Shown here in pieces: positions 1-5,289 of a DNA stretch of 5,289 nucleotides; position 1 is the stretch's first letter, and every line of letters starts with the position of its first letter. The position numbers and the translations under genes were made by a program. Location of the stretch: contig JAPOZE010000607.1 in the NCBI GenBank assembly GCA_026706225.1, positions 1 to 5,289 of the forward strand, in the 5' to 3' direction. This DNA is from Acidobacteriota bacterium. GTDB taxonomy: Bacteria > Acidobacteriota > Terriglobia > Versatilivoradales > Versatilivoraceae. The notes beneath the pieces were generated by a model. The model was given only the letters and a program-made list of their open reading frames with translations, had not been told where the DNA came from and searched no databases.

Positions 1-689
1 TTCTCGCACAGGTTGGCCATCTCGTTGATAAAGGAGACCTTGGTCGCCAGAAAGGCATTGCAGGCATACTTGATGAGCTCGGCCGTCTCCAGGTTGGTAA
101 TCACGAAGGGAGTCTCATTCAGGCAGAGGGGGCGATAGATCTCCTTGACAATGGCGACTGCCTTGCCGCTATCGGCCCCGATCACCACCCGATTGGGCCG
201 CATGAAGTCTTCCACCGCGGAACCCTCCCTCAGAAACTCGGGATTGGAAACCACGTCGAACTCGACCGGCCTCCTCTGCTTTTCCGTCAACCGCCTTTGA
301 ATTCGCCTGGCCGTCCCCACCGGCACCGTGCTCTTGGTGACGACGACCTTGTAGTCGTCCAGGCACCCGGCCAGGGCGTCCACCACCGAATCGACCTGGC
401 TCAGGTCGGGCGTGCCGTCCGGCAGGTCCGGGGTCCCCACGGCAATAAAGACTGTCAGGGAAGCACGCACAGCCGCCGCCAGATCGGTCGAAAAGGCCAG
501 CCGCCCCTTCTTCAGGTTGCGATTGACCAGATCTTCCAGGCCGGTCTCAAAAAACGGCACCCCTCCGGAAGAGAGCGTTTCGATTTTCCGGGCGTGGCTG
601 TCGACACAGCTCACCTTCAGCCCGAAATCGGCCAGCACCGCTCCGGTCACCAAACCCACGTACCCTGTGCCTGCGACTGTGATGCGCAT
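1..689 (-). CDS. ugd: UDP-glucose 6-dehydrogenase, N-terminal half (cut by window edge)
   Basis: Cytoplasmic enzyme that oxidises UDP-glucose to UDP-glucuronate with two NAD+, supplying precursors for exopolysaccharide, capsule or lipopolysaccharide. The 229 visible residues begin MRITVAGTGYVG: the Rossmann-fold GTGYVG loop is at residues 7-12, with Asp30 at the end of the second strand, where the NAD ribose is usually bound. KSTVPVGT (119-126) and SNPEFLREGSAVEDF (148-162, with Glu151 and Glu155) are family signatures. The last stretch, AELIKYACNAFLATK (203-217), holds the expected active-site Lys207 and Asn211. The catalytic cysteine and the UDP-binding C-terminal domain lie beyond the left edge; the family is usually about 430-450 residues, so roughly half is present. 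The ATG at 689 is chosen because it puts the Rossmann strand at the very N-terminus, as in relatives, and a GGGGAG lies 11 bases upstream. No frameshift is seen. UDP-ManNAc or other nucleotide-sugar dehydrogenases are less likely because the motifs match the glucose enzyme closely. Confidence 0.95.
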   Translation of the reverse strand, partial: MRITVAGTGYVGLVTGAVLADFGLKVSCVDSHARKIETLSSGGVPFFETGLEDLVNRNLKKGRLAFSTDLAAAVRASLTVFIAVGTPDLPDGTPDLSQVDSVVDALAGCLDDYKVVVTKSTVPVGTARRIQRRLTEKQRRPVEFDVVSNPEFLREGSAVEDFMRPNRVVIGADSGKAVAIVKEIYRPLCLNETPFVITNLETAELIKYACNAFLATKVSFINEMANLCE

Positions 690-848
690 GTCGTCAGAGG
701 CTCCCCGGGCATGCCCGCCGGTCCCGGACGCACGCGCCCGCCACGGCTCGAGGAGCGTTCCTTCGGCCCTGCCCCCGAACCGCGCGGCCCAGGCCGTTCC
801 CTTCACACAATACTCTTGGAAAGCCAACGGGAAGGAGGTGCAAGAAGT
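690..848. other. Intergenic gap between the DUF1552 gene and the dehydrogenase gene
   Basis: This 159-base stretch separates the stop of the DUF1552 gene from the start of the dehydrogenase gene, both read leftward. It contains the dehydrogenase ribosome binding site and the palindrome CGGGCATGCCCG at 706-717. I find no GC-rich hairpin followed by a T-run that would mark an intrinsic terminator. I also find no clear -35/-10 pair; the AT-richest part (around 800-830) has only poor matches. The gap is long enough to carry a promoter, and the change of function across it suggests the two-gene unit ends here, but read-through cannot be excluded. Confidence 0.5.
701..706 (-). promoter_or_regulatory. 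Ribosome binding site of the UDP-glucose dehydrogenase gene
   Basis: GGGGAG read on the minus strand, 11 bases before the ATG at 689. It is a purine-rich, Shine-Dalgarno-like match at slightly long spacing and supports that start codon. The outermost base overlaps the perfect 12-base palindrome at 706-717. Confidence 0.5.
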
Positions 849-2183
849 TCAGAGTTTCCTCAGGGGTTCGTCGGAATCCCCGAACCGTTCCAGCTTGACG
901 CCGAACTTCGAAGCCAGGGACAGGTAGAGGCTGGACATGCGTCGGTTGGGACCGTCGAGGTAGTCCAGGACGCGGCCGGTCTCGAGTTGGCCCCCGGCCC
1001 GCCCCAGGAGCACCACCGGCAACTGGGAGGCATCGTGGTTTCCGGTCAGCATGCTGGAGCAGAAGAGGACGGCTGAATTGTCGAGCAGCGTCCGTTCCCC
1101 TTCCTGGACCTCATCCAGTCGCCCGGCCAGGTAGGCCACCTGCTCGCAGAAGTAGCGGTTCACCTTGAGCCAGTCGTCGGAATCCCCGTGGGAAAGCATG
1201 TGGTGGATGGTGTGATCGATTCCCAGGTGGGGGAAGCGAAGCTGGGAGAGATCGTTATTGAGCTTGAGCGTGCAGAAGCGGGTGCTGTCGGTCTGGAAGG
1301 CCAGCACCAGGATGTCGCACATCAGGCGCATGTGCTCGTGGATGTCCTGGGGCAATCCGTCGGAGGGTCGTTGCCGGTCGGGCTTCTCCAGCGTCGGTCT
1401 CCAGCCCTGCAGCATCCGGTCCTTCCCTGCCTGCTGGATTCGCCGTTCCACCTCGCGGACCGAGTTGAGGTACTCGTCGAACTTGTAGCGGTCCAGGCTG
1501 CTGATGCGCCGCCGCAGGTCCGTCGCCTCCTCCAGGACGGCATCCAGCACGCTGGCATCGCCGGCTTCGGCCCCGCCTTCCCTGAAGAGGCGGTCAAAGG
1601 CCAGGGCCGGATAGATCTCCAGCGGGGTGGGCGTGGTGGGAGAGCTCCAGGAGATGTGGGAGCTGTAGAGCATGGAGTAGTTCTTATGGACGCTGGCGAT
1701 CGACTTTTCGCATCCCAGGACCAGACTGGGCACCTTGGTTCGGTTCCCCAGGCGCTGGGCCAGCACCTGGTCGATGCTGGTTCCGGAACGGATCTTTCCG
1801 CCGGGCGCCAGAAGCGCTCCGGAGAGGAGATTGCCGGTCTGTGAACTGTGAATGTTCCCCTTCAGGGCTTCGGCATTGTAGAGTCCCCTCAGGAAGTTCA
1901 ACTTGTGCCGCCAGGGCGCCAGCGGCTCCAGCACCTTGCCCAACTTCATGGACCGCCCTTCGGTCCGGGCCCACCATTCCCCTTCGTAGAAGCCGTTGCC
2001 GGCGAAAAGGCAGGCGAAACGAAGCGGCGCTTGCGTGCCTGAACGGGGCCGGGAGGAGACACCGCCCCAGGCCGGAATGGACTCGAGCCAGGGGAGCGCC
2101 AGGCTCACGCCCAAGCCGCGCAACAGGGTTCGCCGGGTGAAGCCGGCTTCGCGCTTCCGTTGGAGCGATTCAAGGGAATTCAT
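849..2183 (-). CDS. Tat-exported DUF1552 (HXXSHH family, PF07586) protein
   Basis: 444-residue member of the DUF1552 family, of unknown biochemical function, typical of Planctomycetota, Verrucomicrobiota and Acidobacteriota. The N-terminus carries a twin-arginine signal: FTRRTLLRG (residues 15-23), then a hydrophobic run to about residue 34. This indicates export in folded form across the inner membrane; there is no lipobox cysteine. Family landmarks follow in order: an N-terminal block with FLRGLYN (97-103); a His-containing segment ending in NLLSGA (118-123); GTSIDQVLAQRLG (134-146); SWSSPTTPTPLE (178-189); FDRLF (196-200); a helical region with many Arg and Glu (about 210-260); the histidine cluster IHHMLSHG (326-333); and the C-terminal block NSAVLFCSSMLTGNH (369-383) followed by LPVVLLG. 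The usual HXXSHH motif reads HMLSHG here, so its last His is missing. Length is normal for the family. The ATG at 2183 overlaps the TGA of the upstream gene in ATGA, which points to translational coupling; a GGGGAG lies 12 bases upstream of it. Family assignment is firm, function is not known. Confidence 0.9.
   Translation of the reverse strand: MNSLESLQRKREAGFTRRTLLRGLGVSLALPWLESIPAWGGVSSRPRSGTQAPLRFACLFAGNGFYEGEWWARTEGRSMKLGKVLEPLAPWRHKLNFLRGLYNAEALKGNIHSSQTGNLLSGALLAPGGKIRSGTSIDQVLAQRLGNRTKVPSLVLGCEKSIASVHKNYSMLYSSHISWSSPTTPTPLEIYPALAFDRLFREGGAEAGDASVLDAVLEEATDLRRRISSLDRYKFDEYLNSVREVERRIQQAGKDRMLQGWRPTLEKPDRQRPSDGLPQDIHEHMRLMCDILVLAFQTDSTRFCTLKLNNDLSQLRFPHLGIDHTIHHMLSHGDSDDWLKVNRYFCEQVAYLAGRLDEVQEGERTLLDNSAVLFCSSMLTGNHDASQLPVVLLGRAGGQLETGRVLDYLDGPNRRMSSLYLSLASKFGVKLERFGDSDEPLRKL
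2180..2183 (-). promoter_or_regulatory. ATGA stop/start overlap coupling the cytochrome-like and DUF1552 genes
   Basis: On the minus strand the ATG of the DUF1552 gene (2183-2181) and the TGA of the upstream gene (2182-2180) share bases in ATGA. A Shine-Dalgarno-like GGGGAG at 2201-2196, inside the end of the upstream gene, sits 12 bases before the ATG. Such overlaps normally let ribosomes finishing the first gene re-initiate on the second, which fits two proteins needed in a fixed ratio. Confidence 0.85.
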
Positions 2184-5100
2184 GGTTGCTCGGGACTCCC
2201 CGCATCCCGTCCGCGCTGGTTCAGAAACTGCGGGCTTTGCACAATGGTAGCAACTGCCGCCGAGAAACGGAAGTCCGCTCTCTCCAGGGACTGCAGCACC
2301 TCGTCCAGGAGCCCTTCATCCGACACTTCCACCGAGCGCCCCAGCGCATACCCCAGAAGCTTGCGGCAGAAGTTCCGCAGAAACTCCTCTCTACGCTGCT
2401 CCAGCAGATAGGTCCGCAACCCGGCCAGATCCCGAAACTCGATGCCCGGCTGCAGTTCCACCCCGGAGTCCACGGGACGGCCGCCCAGGTCCCGGGTGCG
2501 GCGGCGCCCGATGGCATCGAAACCCTCCAGGGCCAGCCCCAGCGGATCGATCCGGTCGTGGCAGGTGGCGCATCCGGGCAGGCTGCGGTGCCTTTCCACC
2601 ATCTGGCGCACCGTCAAGCCCCGGGTGTGCCTTTCGTCCTCGGGAAGCTCGGGCACGTTGGGGGGAGGCTTGGGCAGGTGATTTCCCAGCAGGGTCTCGA
2701 AGATCCAGTTTCCGCGCAGAACGGGGCTGGTCCTGGAAGCACCCGACTGCTTGCTGAGCATGCTGCCCATCCCCAACACACCCCCTCGCTGGTACCGCTT
2801 GATCCCCTGCACCCGCCTCCACCCGTTCCCGGCCACTTCGGGTATCCCGTAGTGGTCGGCCAGCTCCCGGTTGAGGTAGGTGTAGTCGGCATCCAGGATA
2901 TCGATCACCGATCCGTCGCGGCGAAAGAGCTCCTCGAAGAACCGGACCGATTCCTCGTACATATCGGCACGCCGCCGGGCAAAGGTCGGAAACAGGCGCT
3001 CGTTCTTGCCCTGGTCCCGGTCGAATTCCCGGAATCCCAGCCACTGGGCGGCGAACTCCACGGCCAGGGCACGGGTGCGGGCATGCCCGAGCATCCTCCC
3101 GGCCTGACCGGCCAGCACCTCCGGGTCCCGCAGAGAGCCGGTGGCGGCGCGTCGAAACAGCTCGCGATCGGGCATGGAGGACCAGAGGAAATAGCTGAGC
3201 CGGCTGGCCAGCTCCCAGGAGGATACCGGTTGCGGATCCACCCCTGCCGCCGGCTGCTCGATGCGGTAGAGAAAGTTGGGCGACACCAGCACCCGACCCA
3301 GCAGGCTGCGCAGGGCCGAATCATGCTCCTGCCCCTCTTCTCGCAGCGAGGTGTAGAGATTCAGCACACCCGCCTTCTCCCGGGCGTCCAGAGGGCGGCG
3401 CCAGGCGCGTTCGGCAAAGCGGAGCAAGGCATCCAGGTGCCTGGACTCCGAGGACCGCAGCTCTTCCCGAAACTGCTGCGCCCGGCGGCGAATCGGCTCC
3501 TCCCGGGATTCACGGCTGAATTTCTTGTAGTGGGCTCCGAAATTCCACCACTCGTCGAAGGAATCGGCGATGGTGAACGCGTCCCGGCTCACATAGCGCA
3601 ACTCGTGCCAGAGTCGATCCAGCTCTCTCTTCTCCTGCTCCTCCAGAACCAGTCGACTGAGAGCCCTGTCTTCCCGGTGGAACAGAGAGATGGTGATGCC
3701 CTCGTCCACGGGGACGATCTGCGTGTAGCACAGGGCCGGCGGGAACCACTTGCGGAAGGCGGCAAAGGCTTCCCGGAATCGCCCTCGGGTGGCGTCGTTC
3801 CCCACAATCACGGGAAACCGGGCCGGCTCCGGGTTGGCATTGGCCTCGGGGTGGGCGTCGTTGGCGCCCACCGGGGGGACGAGCCCCTGAATCGATTGCG
3901 GAACCTCCAGGCCCGCGTGAACCTGGACGCTGCCTGCCTGGCCCAGACGGGAGTCCAGCGCCGCCTCGGCCACGAAGTCGTAGGCCCGGGCAATCCTCCG
4001 GGGCACTTCCACCCGGATGCGGGCGGGTCCGTGCACCAAAAAACTGCCCTCATCCAGGGGCTGACCGCCGGGGTGCCGCCCGAATTCTATCCCCTCCAAC
4101 CCGTTGGAGAGGCCCGGCCCGGGGTCGGTCGACCGGTCGCTTCTCGAGGATTCGACCTCCCGTCCGGCAGCGGCCAGGTCCACGCCTCTCAGAAAGGGTC
4201 CGTCCAGAGCCGTGATCCGGGAATGGAGAAGGGCGTCCGGATGGTCTCCGTCAGCCGGCGGTCCCGAGTCCAGCAGTGTCGCCACCCGCCGGGCGGCCTC
4301 TGCCGACCGATGACCCGGCGTGGGGCTCGAGAGGCTGTCCAGCCAGCGGTAGAGCGCCGAACCCGGGGCAATGGCATGCAAGCGTTCGCTCGGGGGCTCT
4401 TCCAGGGTGAAAAAGTGCCAGACGCCCGGGTTTCCGAAAGCGTCGTCGTGCGGGTTGCCCTCCAGCACCGAGTCGATGACGTTGTCCGCCAGGTCCCACA
4501 CGCGCTCCGACCCCGACCCTTCCCGAACGGTCAGGTCGACCCGGGTCAGATCGCAGCGGGCGTTGTGCTTCAGCGATCCCACCAGCAGCGAGATCGCATC
4601 CCCCTGGCGCAGCCGGAACCTCTGGCTCGGGCGGATGGCCCGGCCTTCGTTTTCCAGGCTCCCCGAGACCAGGATGCGCTCCAGCCCCGACTGGCGCAGC
4701 TTCAGGACCCACTCGATGCCGTTGCCGCAGCCCAGGTGGGAATCCTCCACCCGCGCTTCCACCGCCACCGTCAGTTCCTCCGGGGAACGCCAGCCTACCC
4801 CAACCCACCGCTGACGGGTGGGATGCACCACCACCGACCCGGAAGGAACCGTGCCCGGGATCTGCCAGCTTTGATCCCCGGAGTTCGCCGCCAGGTAGGC
4901 AGTGTCCTGGTAGGGAGCCGGCGCCCCTCCCGACGAGGGTGTGCGCCAGCCGTTGAGCTGGGCCGTTTTCTGGAGGTTGCGCATCGCCTGGGACAGAGGC
5001 TTCTCGAGACCTGCTTTCGGCGGCCCGATTCCCAGAAAGCCGGTCCAACGCCGCAGCAGTTCCGGGTTCAATCCCTCCCCGGCGGCCAGCGCCTCCAGGT

Positions 5101-5289
5101 CCGGTGGGGGGGCCGGCCCCGCCAGCCGCGCCGCCGCCGCAAGGTAGCGCCGGCTGTCGGCGAAGGTTCTTCGCAGGGTCGTCTCCAGAGTCCGGCTCAC
5201 CAACGGCAGGTCCCGCAGCAGGATCGGAGGCAGGTCGCTGGGCCGGGGCTTGTCGCCGTGCACCGGTATGGGCTTGCCCTCGAAGCGGG
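2180..5289 (-). CDS. Large c-type-cytochrome-like protein, DUF1595-DUF1592-DUF1588-DUF1585 (5' end outside window)
   Basis: At least 1,027 residues, counted here from an in-frame GTG at 5263. The frame stays open to the window edge and no signal peptide is visible, so that GTG is probably internal. Domain order: a helical segment (about 25-78) ending in LNPELLRRWTGFLG; a beta-rich module (about 120-285) with Cys179 in CGNG, Cys237 in ARCDLT, and GNPH; a variable linker (290-400); a second beta-rich stretch (405-455); an unnamed block with FPPALCYTQIVPVDEG (507-522) and YVSRDAF (557-563); DUF1595 (about 605-665, AERAWRRPL); DUF1592 (about 678-808, SRLSYFLWSSMPDREL); DUF1588 (about 825-922) with the haem motif CATCH at 898-902 (bases 2572-2558) followed by DRIDPLGLALEGFDAIG; and DUF1585 (about 937-1012, GYALGRSVEVSDEG). 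DUF1588 is also known as PSCyt3, and the others belong to the PSD families first defined in planctomycetes. Known relatives usually start with a PSCyt1 cytochrome domain, expected here beyond the right edge. CxxCH implies covalent haem attachment outside the cytoplasm. The partner is the overlapping DUF1552 gene. The reaction carried out is unknown; a redox or electron-transfer role is inference from the haem motif only. Confidence 0.92.
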   Translation of the reverse strand, partial: RFEGKPIPVHGDKPRPSDLPPILLRDLPLVSRTLETTLRRTFADSRRYLAAAARLAGPAPPPDLEALAAGEGLNPELLRRWTGFLGIGPPKAGLEKPLSQAMRNLQKTAQLNGWRTPSSGGAPAPYQDTAYLAANSGDQSWQIPGTVPSGSVVVHPTRQRWVGVGWRSPEELTVAVEARVEDSHLGCGNGIEWVLKLRQSGLERILVSGSLENEGRAIRPSQRFRLRQGDAISLLVGSLKHNARCDLTRVDLTVREGSGSERVWDLADNVIDSVLEGNPHDDAFGNPGVWHFFTLEEPPSERLHAIAPGSALYRWLDSLSSPTPGHRSAEAARRVATLLDSGPPADGDHPDALLHSRITALDGPFLRGVDLAAAGREVESSRSDRSTDPGPGLSNGLEGIEFGRHPGGQPLDEGSFLVHGPARIRVEVPRRIARAYDFVAEAALDSRLGQAGSVQVHAGLEVPQSIQGLVPPVGANDAHPEANANPEPARFPVIVGNDATRGRFREAFAAFRKWFPPALCYTQIVPVDEGITISLFHREDRALSRLVLEEQEKRELDRLWHELRYVSRDAFTIADSFDEWWNFGAHYKKFSRESREEPIRRRAQQFREELRSSESRHLDALLRFAERAWRRPLDAREKAGVLNLYTSLREEGQEHDSALRSLLGRVLVSPNFLYRIEQPAAGVDPQPVSSWELASRLSYFLWSSMPDRELFRRAATGSLRDPEVLAGQAGRMLGHARTRALAVEFAAQWLGFREFDRDQGKNERLFPTFARRRADMYEESVRFFEELFRRDGSVIDILDADYTYLNRELADHYGIPEVAGNGWRRVQGIKRYQRGGVLGMGSMLSKQSGASRTSPVLRGNWIFETLLGNHLPKPPPNVPELPEDERHTRGLTVRQMVERHRSLPGCATCHDRIDPLGLALEGFDAIGRRRTRDLGGRPVDSGVELQPGIEFRDLAGLRTYLLEQRREEFLRNFCRKLLGYALGRSVEVSDEGLLDEVLQSLERADFRFSAAVATIVQSPQFLNQRGRDAGSPEQP

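Noticed and set aside
790..848. Possible promoter or terminator in the AT-richer part of the gap
   Set aside because: TTGGCT and TATTGT-like hexamers are present but at wrong spacing. The inverted TTCCC/GGGAA pair is only 5 bases long with no following T-run.
297..1076. Open frame of 259 codons on the plus strand
   Set aside because: It runs antisense across the dehydrogenase gene, the gap and the end of the DUF1552 gene. Its product is low-complexity Gly/Pro/Arg-rich sequence with no family resemblance; it is a by-product of high GC content.
1188..1844. Open frame of 218 codons on the plus strand
   Set aside because: It is antisense to the well-supported DUF1552 gene, with no recognisable domain or ribosome binding site.
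4371..4814. Open frame of 147 codons on the plus strand
   Set aside because: It is antisense to the large gene; the product is Ser/Arg-rich, as expected from the reverse reading of GC-rich codons.
4251..5048. Open frame of 265 codons on the minus strand in a different frame from the large gene
   Set aside because: It lies wholly inside the cytochrome-like gene, and its product is Gly/Pro/Arg-rich without motifs. The main frame carries the recognisable sequence here.
1..5289. Mobile elements, CRISPR arrays, tRNA or rRNA genes, tandem repeats
   Set aside because: Looked for on both strands; no transposase-like product, regularly spaced repeats, cloverleaf or rRNA-like stretch was seen, and coding sequence fills almost all of the window.

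Overview
The window holds three genes, all on the minus strand, so transcription runs right to left. The DNA is GC-rich and the coding density is high. Two of the genes belong to families (DUF1592/DUF1588/DUF1585 and DUF1552) that are abundant in Planctomycetota, Verrucomicrobiota and Acidobacteriota and rare elsewhere. The source is therefore probably a member of one of these phyla. I slightly favour Acidobacteriota or a relative, but the window carries no phylogenetic marker gene that would settle it.

Layout in the direction of transcription: (1) 5289-2180 is a very large c-type-cytochrome-like protein with the domain series DUF1595-DUF1592-DUF1588-DUF1585 at its C-terminus and a single CATCH haem-binding motif. 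Its reading frame is still open at the window edge, so its N-terminus, probably with a signal peptide and another cytochrome domain, lies outside. (2) 2183-849 is a DUF1552 (HXXSHH family) protein with a twin-arginine signal. It starts inside the stop codon of gene 1 (ATGA, 4-base overlap), so the two are co-translated. (3) After a 159-base gap without a convincing promoter or terminator comes the N-terminal half of a UDP-glucose 6-dehydrogenase (689-1), which runs off the left edge.

Genes 1 and 2 form a recurrent but functionally uncharacterised two-gene unit: an exported haem protein and a Tat-exported partner, presumably acting together in the periplasm or at the cell surface. The dehydrogenase makes UDP-glucuronate for surface polysaccharides in the cytoplasm and looks like the start of a separate function. 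The least-understood content is in gene 1: a beta-rich module with a pair of cysteines and a second conserved-looking block lie upstream of the named domains. In gene 2 the name-giving HXXSHH motif is altered. I see no RNA genes, mobile elements, CRISPR arrays or long repeats.
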